Assembly (NCBI GenBank): GCA_945643635.1
Contig: CALZFC010000129.1
Location: 727,501 to 791,500, forward strand
Source: Allodiplogaster sudhausi
Taxonomy: Eukaryota; Nematoda; Chromadorea; Rhabditida; Diplogasteridae
Reading direction: 5' to 3'
DNA length: 64,000 bases
Positions 28,970 through 41,000 of this stretch are shown here, piece by piece. The number at the start of each line of letters is the position of its first letter. The first letter of the stretch is position 1. A program made the position numbers and the translations under genes. The notes beneath the pieces are model-generated. The model made no database searches. It was not told the origin of the DNA and saw nothing but the letters and a program-made list of their open reading frames with translations.

Positions 28970-29340
28970 GTAACCTCTCTCCCTTGATGTTCTCGCCCTT
29001 TCGCGGTCTCGATCTCTCTCGCTCTCTATGTGACTCCGCCCCCTAGCTGTACTATACTTAAGTCCCGATTATGACTAATAGTGAAGCTTCTTCCCGGGGG
29101 CGACCAGCCTTAAGCTGGTCCGCCTCTTTCCTTCTTCCTACCGCCCGTCCTGCTGTTCCCGTCGTCCTTCCCGAACTTCCCCCTCAACGACCACCACGCC
29201 TCGGACCCAGTACCCTTCCCTGTCGTCTCGCTCTCTCTATGTCGAGTATCGCTGCCTAATAAACTTGTCTTCTCGAACGTCTTGTCGCTGGAGAACGACT
29301 CGTATTGACTCTTCTTCAGCGGAGTTCTTCATTGTGAATT
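28970..29340 (+). other. LTR-like or promoter-like segment, unassigned
   Basis: This segment contains a TATA-like CTATACTTAAG near 29052, a GC-richer transcribed-looking block, and AATAAA near 29260, followed by T/G-rich sequence. That order resembles a solo LTR, but I cannot define both ends or a target duplication. Confidence 0.25.
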
Positions 29341-29802
29341 CGTATGCATACTCTCCAATCAAAACTATTACAGGTTTGTTGGGGGGATGGATGAGGAAAT
29401 GAAGCATTCATTGGTTTGCTCAATCGAGCGCTGATATTCTGAATATGAGGGGAACCGGCAAGAATCTGGAATATACACAGTGTACATATATGTATATGCA
29501 TGTACATATGGGGAGCAAAGGGAGAAAGCGCATTACAGTTGCTCGGATTCTTGCCATAGCCGAGCTGAACATCTCACTCGGCGACCACCAGAATTATTCC
29601 TCAAGAAGAAGGAGACGAAAATTTAAGAGAGCACGAAAGAATTTTTTTATGGAAACTCTTGATTACCGTTGAAGAACCAAATGAGGGGAGAAGCGAGGAG
29701 AGAGAGAGGGAGTCATATTCTCTTGCTTGGTTTGCATTCCATGCAAAGGAGTAGTTGACCTGAAGTCAACACTCCATTTAAACCAATCCAAACACAACCA
29801 AC
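29341..29802. other. intergenic, no gene seen
   Basis: No convincing exon in either strand. It contains a short TATA/ACAT-rich stretch near 29480-29510. Confidence 0.4.
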
Positions 29803-29958
29803 CTCGGGGTACTTAAGCAGGCTTGCTCGGGACTGTTTTTCAGCAAACAGTCCATGCTACTGCGGAAGAGCTTCTCAGGAACACGCACTCTGGGATGGAG
29901 AGAGTGATTGAGAGAGACACAGAAAAGAAGAGACTGGAATGAAAGAACGAGGAAAAGA

Positions 29959-30019
<61 letters not shown>

Positions 30020-30601
30020 GGGGGGGGGTGGGAATTAATAAGATACAAAGAAAAGGAGAATCTGCTGAAACCTTCTGATATGAGGAGTTGAGGGAGCTCG
30101 AAGAGGAGGAGACAGCCGGCATTCTGTCAGCGTGGCATGCTGAATTTCGCGTGCTGGTGTCATCTCTGCAGTCAGGGGATGCTGAAAAGATGAGAGGTAT
30201 TTGACAGAGAGAGAGAAATAAAGAGATAGAGAAATCGAGAGATAGAGAAGGAGAGTTAGAGAAAAAAGAGAGCAAGAGAGATATGCTCGAAAGGAGAGAA
30301 AAACAGATAGTTAGAGAAAGGGAATAAGTGTAAGAGACAATGGACAGAAACAGAAATGCAGATGGCGTAATGAACCTTCTTGGTTGGCTCAGGGAGACGT
30401 GGGAGAGAGAGCTGATTGTTATGAGGAAGAGATGAAGACAGAGAAGAGAGTGAATGCAGACGGGAGTGACCTTCTGCGGGCAGAATCCCAGCGGTCTCTG
30501 TCACTCCAAGCTTGCGAATGGGGAGGCCACTTCTCTCTTCCTCCTTCTCCTCTTCCACTTCTCGCTTCTCCTCCGCACTCGTCGGACCACGTTCCTGCAG
30601 A

Positions 30602-30642
<41 letters not shown>

Positions 30643-32058
30643 TCCTTTCTCTCTGTGCTGACAAGAGTGTCATGCTTGAAAGCGAGAGCGACAGCAGCCT
30701 GTCTAGCAGGGTAGTCGTGGCAGAGTCGGTCGCAGAGGGAGCGCGGTCGTCCTGCCTTGTCCAGGGACGGGTTTCCACTCTTTGTCTCGGCCCCTCGAAT
30801 TCCCTTCAATCATCTCCATTTGTATGCACCATCTAAGCTTTCCAACCTGTCTCTTGCTTCTCATGACAATCCTTGATGGGATGGGGGTTGGCAGATTGCC
30901 AGCTGACCATTCTTCTATCGACTTCTTCCGGTATGTCGAATAGGGCATCGGAGGTTGTAGATTCCTCAACAAATCTTTTGAAATAATTGAAGGCAAGACC
31001 GAACCTAAGAAAAAAATATGAAAATAGTTTATGGTTAGGTAGAGTCGAATGTCGATTAGTAGGCCATGAACATAACTGACTTACTCATCAAAAGTAGCAA
31101 GGGGGTCAAAAGAGGAAGCACATCCCGAATCGGAGGACAGCGTAGAAGACTGGGAAGAGTGGCTGGTGGTGGAGGGCAGTGGAGAGGGCGGCCGTATTCT
31201 GGTGGATGGCGGTGGAGAGAGCGGCCGAATTCTGGTGGATGGCGGTGGAGAGGGCGGCTGTCTTTTTCGCTTCTCTTCTTCGTCCTCTCCTTTCTCTTCT
31301 TCATCCTACTTCATTTTTACTTTGTCATTCCTTCGATTCTTACTAATATCAACCAATTTGTACTCTAGAAGGAGAAGGGAGCGAGCAGTGCCAGTCTAAT
31401 CAAGTAGTGTGCATTCTATTCAATCAGCCATATCATCATGCCACCATCCATCCCAAATCTCAAGAAGAAATTGCCAAGATTTCTCTATGCAAATCACGAA
31501 GCCTCTGTCTCACTTTCACTTTCACTCAAGGCTTCTTTTATCAGATGATACACTATTTCTCACAAGAGAAAACTCTCCGTCACACTCTAATTCTCTTAAT
31601 TTCCTATTCTCTCTCCCTCTGTTCCTCTCTTTTTGTCTCTCCCTCTTTCCTTGTCTCTCTTCTCGATCTCCTTTGATCTTTCTCCGTTGCATTCCAATCA
31701 CAACTCATCATATCCCGACCACCTTCAGCAGGACAGCACTGATACGAAGAGAAGAGAGAACCATCATATAATAAGTAGCGAACTAATGCGAGAGAGCAAG
31801 TGGAATGGGCGAAGAAGAAATGTGTAGAAAAAAAAACTTTGACAGTTGGAATTCTTACAGTCTGGAATGGAAGAAAAATTGCAAGGATAGAAATAAGATG
31901 CTATAGTGTTCTAAATTGTTAAACAAAAGAAAAATTTAAACCTTTGATCGAGAAGTTCTCCCTTCTTCCTCGTCTTCTCTTTGCTTCAATGCCATAACAT
32001 GCGGTAGCCGCTTTCTCATTTCCTGAGAATGATCCTTAGATAGAAGAGAGAGGGAGAC

Positions 32059-32089
<31 letters not shown>

Positions 32090-32600
32090 AGGGAAGAGAG
32101 ACGGGTGAGATCGAATCGGATCGGGAGAGAACGAGAGAGAGTGTGAGAAGAGAATGAAGGGAAGAAGACTGCCTGCATGAGTTGGAGATGCTTGACTCGG
32201 AGTGTCTCCAGTTCAGTTATTCCATGTCGACAAGCTACAAGCCGTGCACGCAGACGGGCCTCCGGCTGCTCTGCTGTTTCTTCTATTTACATGATCTCTC
32301 TCTGTTTTCTCTACTGTCTCTTCTATCATAACGATGTCTATATCTACCACTTTCTTTACTGTCTCTTCTGTCATCACAATTAGCTTCCTTCCTCTCATTG
32401 GTACAGAAAAAAAAACAGAAAAAATGAACCTGGTTGTATTGTCGATGTTGTTGTCTGCGAGAGAAGGGCTGCTAAGACCGACATGGATAGAGTCCGGAGC
32501 AAAGTGGTCTATAGACTCCCTTTGTAGAGATGACGGCGAGGAGAGTCAGCCAAGACTGCACCCAAGGACATCTGAGAACTCGCCTAGCTCTCTCCAGCAA
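29803..32600 (-). CDS. unrecognised minus-strand gene, Ser/Pro-rich with coiled-coil segment
   Basis: I do not recognise the family. From 5' to 3' on the minus strand, candidate exons are as follows. One lies about 32590-32405. One lies about 32276-32173 (contains ARLVACRHGITELETLRVKH) and ends at a GC donor. Exon 32022-31941 contains EMRKRLPHVMALKQREDEEE. Exon 31305-31085 has the repeated unit PPPSTRIRPLSPPPSTRIRP and a Ser-rich end. Exon 31004-30847 contains FGLAFNYFKRFVEEST. One lies about 30803-30663. Exon 30594-30376 contains EERSGLPIRKLGVTETAGIL. The last two are 30181-30072 and 29889-29803 (contains VRVPEKLFRSSMDCLLKN). The exons 31305/31004 and 30594/30181/29889 join in phase with plausible splice sites; the other joins are unresolved. 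The protein looks like a cytoplasmic scaffold, but that is only composition. Confidence 0.55.
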
Positions 32601-34192
32601 ATGCAACCTATAGAGTGATTGAAATCTGTGAGAGAGAAGGAAAGAGGAAATTATGGCGAGAGGAAGAGAGATGAGGAGAAACATAAAAGAAGTTGATAAT
32701 GATAACTCAATCATCATGTGTGATATGCACTGTGATCAGATAAAGGTCTCTCTCTCTTTCTCTCTCCTAAGCCTAAGAGAGTGAAAAGAGAAAGAGACTA
32801 AGAGAAAGGGGGGGGAGGGAAGAGAGAAACTTCTTTCTCTCTTTTGCCGACGGCTCTCTCCTACCATCCATAGTTGTCCTTTGTTCTTTGCCGTCATTAT
32901 TTGCATTCCAAAACTAAATTTAATGAAACGTTTACTTTTTTTTGGACTGCTTATTTTAAGTGCATTCAACAATGATGTCTGTTATGAGAGGAGTAGCCAG
33001 CAAACGATCGATGGCGGGTGTTCAGATGGCATTGCGAAGGGGCCGGACGTGTTATAAGACTAAACTCGGTAAATCTTCGTGGAGAACAGTTAAATTTTAA
33101 TCTTTTATATGATTATGCCTTGTCCTGGTTGCAGCCTCGTGTGTGTAATGAATAACGCTTGCTTAGTTAGCCTCATGTCAAGAATCTTGACTCGATGAAC
33201 GATCTTTCCCTTAGGATGGCCACGTTCTCTCTCTCCCTACACTATTTCACCTTGTCTAGCTTAGCCTCAGCGTACTGATACTAACCACAAAATACCAAGA
33301 GGATTCTGGAATACACAAGCAGAGTGGGAAACCATGCAAGAGACGCAGCAGCAACTTCATGATTTACTAGGCAGCCGGCGTCATAAGCACCGGCGATTAC
33401 ATACAAATTCATCCTTTTCTTCATTCTCCGCTTCGTCTTTTTTACCCTAAAAAAATAGTTCAACATTCGAGGGAGAAAGATGACGGAATGTGGATGGGTT
33501 GAATGTGAGAGGATGATGGCAAAAGAAGGTACAAGTAAACTAGAGAGAGAGAGAGAGAGAAGCAAAGAAAGAAATGGAGAGAGGGAGGGAGAGACAGAAA
33601 GAAACAAAGAAAGAAATGGAGAAAGGGAGGGAGAGACAGAAAGAAAAAAAAAATGGAGAAAGGGAGGGAGAGACAGAAAGAAACAAAGAAAGAAATGGAG
33701 AAAGGGAGGGAGAGACAGAAAGAAATAAAGAAAGAAATGGAGAGAAAGAGCGAGGAAGAAAAAGAGAAAGAAATGGATTAAGGGGGAGAGATAAAACGGA
33801 GAAAGAAATAGAAAGAGGGGGAGAGGTAGAATGGAAAAGAAGGGAAAGGAGAAGGCATTTCCGACGTGCTCTTAATTAAGTCGTCGACAGACACTGACAA
33901 TGATCGCTAGGTCTTCATTCTTTACCACCAAAAATGAAGAGAAGAGAAGATAACGGAAAATTATAGAATAATGAAGAGAGCGAGGAGAAAGATGAAGAGA
34001 TAGAAAGGAATAGAGAGAATGTTGTGAATGGAGAGAGTAGAGAAGACAGAGAACTTCTCAACTAGTTACACGCATAAGCTCACATTGCCATTCTCACAAG
34101 TGCAGTTGATAATGAGAAGGAATTCTCCTTTGCACTTCATCGGATGGAATTCATCTTCCAACTCTATTTTACTTCGTTCATTTTGAAAGTAC
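32601..34192. other. low-complexity intergenic region
   Basis: Purine-rich repeats dominate, including a GAAATGGAGAAAGGGAGGGA motif repeated about five times at 33570-33745. An open minus-strand stretch at about 33290-33450 was considered and left unannotated for lack of splice support. Confidence 0.4.
33570..33745. repeat. purine-rich tandem repeat, ~40 bp unit
   Basis: Repeats of AAAGAAATGGAGAAAGGGAG plus GGAGAGACAGAAAGAAAC, about four to five copies with small indels. The plus-strand open frame through it is compositional. Confidence 0.8.
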
Positions 34193-34426
34193 TTCTATGT
34201 CTACAAATTCGTTATTCTGGATCATTCGTTTGTACTCAAAACAAACGTAAATATGCTTTGCATAAAATGCTATTTCGTGAATTATTTCCACCGAGAGCTG
34301 CTCCAAGTGACCCATCCTTGTTACTGAAAAGAAAACATTTGACAGGTGGCTTCTCATCGTCAAAGACAAGGTCAAGCAGGGTTGGGAGCCGTGGAATGAG
34401 AACTATTCTCTCCCTCTCTCTCTCTT

Positions 34427-34467
<41 letters not shown>

Positions 34468-34571
34468 TCCCCTCCTCACCATTTTTGTGTTCATATGGAT
34501 ACACAGAGATACTGGTCGCCGTGGGAGTTAAAAGCCCTGAAATTAACATTCAAGGAATGGAAACCTGGAGC

Positions 34572-34619
<48 letters not shown>

Positions 34620-34804
34620 TTGAAAAGGAAGAGGAAAAGCTGAAGCGGACAGGAGTATCAACAGTTACCAGGTGCATTACATTTCCATTTCTTTTCACTT
34701 TCAATGCTTCATATTCAACGTCCCTCCTTAGCTCACAGTATACTATGTTAAATGTGATATTTATATCGAACAAGAGTGCAGCAGAGGAGAAGGGTGCGTG
34801 AGCA

Positions 34805-34846
<42 letters not shown>

Positions 34847-36047
34847 AGGAAGAGAGAGAGAGAGAAAACGAGAAAGGAAGAGAGAGAGAGAGATAGAGAG
34901 AGAAAGAGAAAGAGGAAGAGAAAAAGAGAGAGTGGGAGACATTGAGAGGTGACAGAGGAAGGCGATGGTTGCTTCACGGTCTTCTCATGAATTTGTGATT
35001 GTGGACTGCATCTGTCGAGGCTGGTTGTGAGCTGCCTCGCAACTCCAAGCACTTCCAGACTTTCTCTAATATTTTATACCTCTGTTCCTCTTTTGCTCTG
35101 TTTCTCTCCTGTCTCTTTCACTCTCTGTCTCTTTCAATATCTCTTTCTATCTCTCTCTCTTTTTCAGTCTCTTTTTCTATCTCTTTCCCGTTCACTCTCG
35201 CCTATATCTCTGCCTCTTTCTGTTTTTTTTTAATATTTATTTTTTATTTCAGTCTCGCTCTTTCTCTCTTTCTAACTCTGTTTCTTTCTGTCTCTCGTCC
35301 TATCTCCCAGACTCTTTGTTTCATCTTGCGTTTAGCTTTTCCTTTCCATACCGTAAGTGCTTCTCTTTTACTTGACTGGTGACTGCAAGAAGCCAAAATT
35401 GGCATTTGTTTTCTGGATCCCGCCGACTTAAAAGAGCCTTTTAATTTTTTTTTAATATTTCCACGTAAACTGTCGTCGACAATAGATAAGAAGGCACTTT
35501 CATTTGGATTGTACATTTGTTCATTTAAAATGTCGGTTAGGGAACATACTTATATTTTGCACGTATACAACTCAACTTATATGGTAAACAAAGAGAAATC
35601 GAATGCAAAATGTTAATTTCTGTTAAAGAATATGTAGAGAGACGAAAAGGAAAAAGCAATGGATTGATTGGAAAAAGGTAGACACTATTTGAGTGAAAAG
35701 AAAAGAAAACATTATAGTGAAAGTGGCGAATAGTGGAGAAATAAAGGAAGAAGAGAGAAAGATGGAGATGTGAATGAGAGAGAAAAAGAATTAGATAGTA
35801 GGATAAAAGAGAAAGAATGAGTGATGGAGAGAAAGGAGAGTGAGAGGAGGGAGTGAGAGAGAGAGATGAGAGATAGAGAGCGAAGAGAGATTCGGAGACG
35901 GGAGAGAGAGGGAAGGGGTTCTCCTAGTGAGGCTCGTGTACTGGAGCGAGTTCGAGTCGTGTTTTCATTTATGCTTTCCATCTGTTCAATTACTTGCAAC
36001 GGGAGCCATTCTTGTGTCTTTTTCCACCAATTCGCAGGCTTCTCCAT
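34193..36047 (-). CDS. unrecognised minus-strand gene
   Basis: No family recognised. A likely first exon starts at an ATG at 36047 and encodes MEKPANWWKKTQEWLPLQ, then a Ser/Arg-rich stretch. Downstream candidate exons are 35516-35352 (contains NESAFLSIVDDSLRGNIKKK; donor ACG|GTATGG), about 35070-34935 (contains VARQLTTSLDRCSPQSQIHE), 34805-34669 (contains FDINITFNIVYCELRRDVEY; donor CTG|GTAACT) and 34323-34193 (contains GHLEQLSVEIIHEIAFYAKH; donor GAA|GTACTT). CT microsatellites on the coding strand fill the introns. The phases of the last two exons do not match directly, so an exon is missing or a base is wrong. The 35516 exon could instead be a separate start. Confidence 0.4.
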
Positions 36048-36466
36048 TATTGGAGAAAATACGAGGATTCTTGACAGTATCGTTCTCTCTCTCTCTCTTT
36101 TCATGTTTTCTCTCTCATCTCTCTCTCACTCTCTCACTCTCTCATCGCTTTCACCTTCTCTTACTCTCGCACATATCATCAAGAACTTATTTAATAACAT
36201 TATTTCATCTTTCCTATTTTCTCTCACAAGCGTCCTGTAAAATGAACATATGTTTGTGTTTCGTATTATGTACATATCTTAATCACTGGGACTGATTTAG
36301 TCTTGCTGCCCTTGTAATATTAATTCTTCTATCATATATCGGTGGATGAGGACCACTGACAGAATGAAATTGAGAGATTAATTGATATTGTAAGAAACTG
36401 AGTTCGCAAAAGTGTCAGAATGTAGGAGAGACAGAGAAAGAGAACTACAGAGAACGAGAGAGTGCA

Positions 36467-36514
<48 letters not shown>

Positions 36515-38041
36515 GCCGATGTGTGTATGAAGATTGAGAAGAGGGAGCTGCAAAGAATCCGAAAATCGGGAGAGAGAGAGAGGTAGAGAAAAGAGATTAG
36601 TTGGAAATAGTAGCGGGATCATCTACTCATTATTCAGGGCACCCGCGTGTCGTCCTTTTCATTCCTTGTCTGGAACAAAGAAGGGAAGAACATTCTAATT
36701 TGGCTCTCCAGCAGATAGAAACAACGCCCCAGGAGAGAGAGAGATAAAAGGCAGCCAGCATATGATGACGAGAGAGAGAGAGAGAGAGAGAGAGAAGGTG
36801 AGAGTCAGAGAGAGAGAGATGGCAGGGAGACAGAGTGAGAGAGAGAGAAGATGAGATAGAGCAAGGGACCGTGAAACGACAGAGACATAGAAGTGAGAGA
36901 GAGAGAGAGAGAGATGGAGACAGAGAGAGAGAGAGAGATAAAGAGAGAGGTATATACAGTGGGATACTTGTGTTAAAGTGCATATGTATGTCAGAGAGAG
37001 GTGAAAAAAGCTGCAGTAAAGCAAGAAATAAGACAAGAAAGGGAGGAGTGCAGCGAAGAAGGAAGTTCAAGGGATAAGTAGAGGCCAGTGAGTGGAGAGG
37101 ATTGCTAAGGAGGAAATGTCACTCTTCCCCTATCAAATCAAGTGAACGCAATTAAATCAACCCAATAGTTTTCTCCAGCAAATGGAAACAGAAACGGGAA
37201 AAATTAGAAATGGCCAGTCTTGAGCTTTGTCGTCTTCTCAGAAGTAAGTGGAGCTAGAATAAGAGGGGACATTTTGTAGTTACTCAAGAAGCGCCTCCTA
37301 CAAGTTTGCTTTGCTTATTTCCATCATACTAATTTCCAAGATTCAATTGCATTTCCCTCTCATGCTATCCTTCTCTTTCCTGTTGAAGAATGATTTGAGT
37401 GGAATTTACATTCATGTACATAAGCACTTCATTCCAATCGCAAAACAATAATTGTCGAAAGGAGCGTGAAAAGACGCTCGCAGTTATGAACTGCCAAAAT
37501 GGCCGATTTCGAATGTTCTTATCAACCGCATGTCCTACCTCGTTGGCAAAGAAACTCTATGAAAAGAATATTTAGAATCCTTTTGCTTTTCACATTCAGC
37601 ATTCTATAATTGAGGTTAAGATGGCCATGTACTGCGGTTTTATATTAGAATCGAAGATTAGAGCTCGGCACCAAACAAAAATTTTAAGATCATGTTAATT
37701 AATTCCAATTCACGTTTGGAATGAAATTAGAGCTGTGCTGTATATAGAATTTCATTTAGTTTTCAATAAAAGAATCAATATGATTCGAAATATTGTTTAA
37801 TAAGTGCTGATTGGAATATTTTGGCCATTATGGAAGAACATAACTCTATATATATTCACATATATGTACATACTTATGCGAATACATATGCATAGGTGCT
37901 GTTATCTAATAATTATATTGTTTTATCCTTCATGAAATATTTCATGAGCTATTTTATTTCTCTTAATTATTCTTTTAAAATAATAAACTTCTAACTTGAT
38001 TTCCATTCAACTTCACCCGCTTCTCTGCCTCGTTCGCGCAG
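36048..38041. other. mostly non-coding; possible exon at 36644-36740
   Basis: After an ATTATTCAG acceptor on the plus strand, one frame reads HPRVVLFIPCLEQRREEHSN and continues until GA repeat. It could be an upstream exon of the RhoGAP gene. The rest (36750-37070 GA repeats; 37080-38041 AT-rich) shows nothing supportable. Confidence 0.3.
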
Positions 38042-41000
38042 TTTCATCAATTGAAAAAAGATCGCCATGTTACTTTTTCAGTATGCTTTAAAGAGCACGA
38101 AACTGTACCGTAAGTTATTTCAATTTTCCTGACTGCGATAGTCGCTTCTCTCTCAAACAAATGCTCTCTCGTCATTCTGCCAATCAAAAAGCGCGAATTC
38201 TAGATCGAGTTTCTAGCTATATTAAAGTGTAATTCAGGACAATCTCACCGTCCATGAACATCGAAAAGAAAAACAGCATTAAGGAGGAGAAAGAAGAGAG
38301 CGTTAAAGTTGTAGAGGAAAAAGCAGAGAGACAAGGAGGGAAGGAAGAGAGTGAGAGAGAAGAAAGAAGAACGTCAAGTGAGAGAGAAGAACGAGGAAGG
38401 GCGAGCGGACTGGCCAGGGGAGTCGCTGCATTTGCATCCAGGTATGCCATTTTCTCACAAAAGACTAATAAAAAAAAGGAACCTGGTATAAAAGAATTTT
38501 CAAAAAATATGAAAGATGTTCTTATGCTAACTTAAAGCGACGGGGTTCTCTCTGATGCCCAATAATATTGAAAATAGCCGTGAGCTCAGCATATCATTTC
38601 CAGCTTTTCAGATCTGTCCGCAAGCACCAGTGGAGACTGCTGAAACATGCTCCGTTCTTCAAAAGCTCCTCCAAGTCACCGAAGCCTCAGCACTTGTCAG
38701 TTTATTCAGTTTTGGCCAAATGTGGTTTTTTTATTATAATGGTTTGAGAAATGTGTATGAAATTATCCTATGTACGTACAGTACCGCCCAACATTTCTGG
38801 TACATATATTAATTATATTAATTATATTAATATAAATATTTTCAATTGATTTTTCAGCGCTCATGGCGCATTTCAACGTACTTTTCTGTACAAACTAGAC
38901 TAATTCGATGAAGATAAATACTTTGGAAACATTAGTTTCTCAAAGAAAGTAGACACTGACGTGAAAATTCATGTTTTAGTCCTAAATACATTTGAAAGAT
39001 GCAGCGCAATTGCGCATATAGTGCAGCGCAATTGCGCTGCATATTTCAAAAAATTTAGGGCTAAAACATGAATTTTCTCGTCTACTTTCATTGAGAAACT
39101 AATGTTACCAACGTATTTATCTGCATCGAATTAGTCTAGTTTGCACAGAAAACTACGTTGAAATGCGCCATGAGCGCTGAAAAATCAATTGAAATTATTT
39201 ATATTAATATAATTAATATAATTAATATATGTACCAGAAATGTTGGGCGGTACTGTACATACATACTATGTGTGTGTATGTATATACATACAGTACCGCC
39301 CAACATTTCAGGTAAATAAATTATTTAGATTAATTAGATTAATTTAAATAATTTCAATTGGAATTTGAGCGATATTAGGGACTTTTACACAGTTTCTTGT
39401 GTTTGTTAGGGTGGTTTTTGTCATGCTGAACAAGTACATACAGTTAGATTTTAAAAAGAATCTGATCTGACCTTTTAAAAACGAATTCGGCCGGTTTTAG
39501 GAGGGTCATGACCGTCTTTTAGGTGCCGTCGATCTTGGGTAATCGAAGGCACCTAAAACACGGCCATGGCTCTCCTAAAACCGAGCGAATTTGTTTTTAA
39601 ACGGTCAGTTCAGATTCTTTTTAAAATCTGACTGTTTTTGCTTGTTCAGCATGTCAAAAACCACCCTAACAAACACAAGAAACTGCGTAAAAGTGCCTAA
39701 TATCGCTCAAATTCCAATTGAAATTATTTAAATTAATCTAATTAATCTAATTAATTTATGTACCTGAAATGTTATGCGGTACTGTATCTATAATTGTTTA
39801 TACATTTGAATTTGAGAGTGGATAACATGTCACAATGTACACGTAGAGCGAATGGACTTGGAAAGAGCGAGGAAGTGATTGCAGACATCCTCCCCGACTG
39901 ACCCTGAGGCACCCTTCAGTGGATGGCTCCTCCCGATACGCGCCAGTCTCGCTCTCCCCCGACTCTCCCTCCCCTTCACAAACTATCGACGTCTCTTTCT
40001 CACATTCACATCCTCTTCTCTAGACAGCACACTTTTCAATGCCCTTTTGGAGTCTAATATATATCTTCGTGAGAGACTAACTGAGTGTCACTTCTTATGC
40101 ACAAGACGAAAATCAGTTCATTTTTCCTCACGAAAAATTTTTTGTATTTAACTCCCATCGACCATTTTGCATTTATCAGGAAAAACTTTTTGACGCTGTG
40201 CTTTCCAGAATTGGAGGATAAGCACATTACAACGTGGGGATTATTAGAGTGGGATTGGAGAGACAGTCGTGAAATGATAAAAGAAGATAACACTAGAGAG
40301 TGGCTTGGTGTGAAAGAGAGATGAAGCACAAAGAGAGAGAAGAGAGATGGAGAGAAAAGACGTACATGGCAGAGAAGGAGTATGCAGAAGGAAGGAGTAA
40401 AGAGTTAAGACGAATGGAGAGAGGATAAGGCCATAAATGGAGCAGCGAGGGGCTTCGACTTCTCGTTCTGTGTAGGTGGGGAAGGAAGATAAAGATGGCA
40501 AATAGCAATGCCCCAGGCAGAGACAGACATTCATCTTCTTTCCTTGCCCTTCCCTACGTTCTTCTTTCTTTACTCTTTCAATTCTGAATATCTGCTCGTT
40601 GAGTCTTCCCCTTCTGTCCATGAGTGGATGGGTCTCGAGTCCCGTTCTGTTGCCTCTTCTGCCACTCCTGCAACCACTCCTTCCGTGCCATCCTCCATTA
40701 GTGGGTTGGTAATCCCTTTCTATTATATTATCCAATCTACATAATTCTGACTGCCGGACAATAAACTCATTTTGAAATTGATTATATCACTAATCTTAGC
40801 AGTACTTCGGTGTCCGATGGCTGGAAATATTCTTCTCAACGTCTGCTAAGAAAATTCCGTCCTCGCCATCTAAATTTCTCGCATACGTCATCGACTTCTT
40901 CTTCGACGGATTCCGCGTGGAAGTCTCTGGACAGCAACACGTGGAGAAGTACGGAGGGAGCGGAGGTGGTGCTGAGGGGAACTCTGCTGGAGGTAATCAA

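Noticed and set aside
31633..31827. Plus-strand terminal exon candidate (DSTDTKRRENHHIISSELM)
   Set aside because: A plausible acceptor precedes it, but it lies inside the intron of a better supported minus-strand gene and has no partner exons.
33290..33607. Minus-strand frame containing LYVIAGAYDAGCLVNHEVAA
   Set aside because: Looks like protein over about 50 residues but has no convincing splice sites or neighbours and ends in low complexity.
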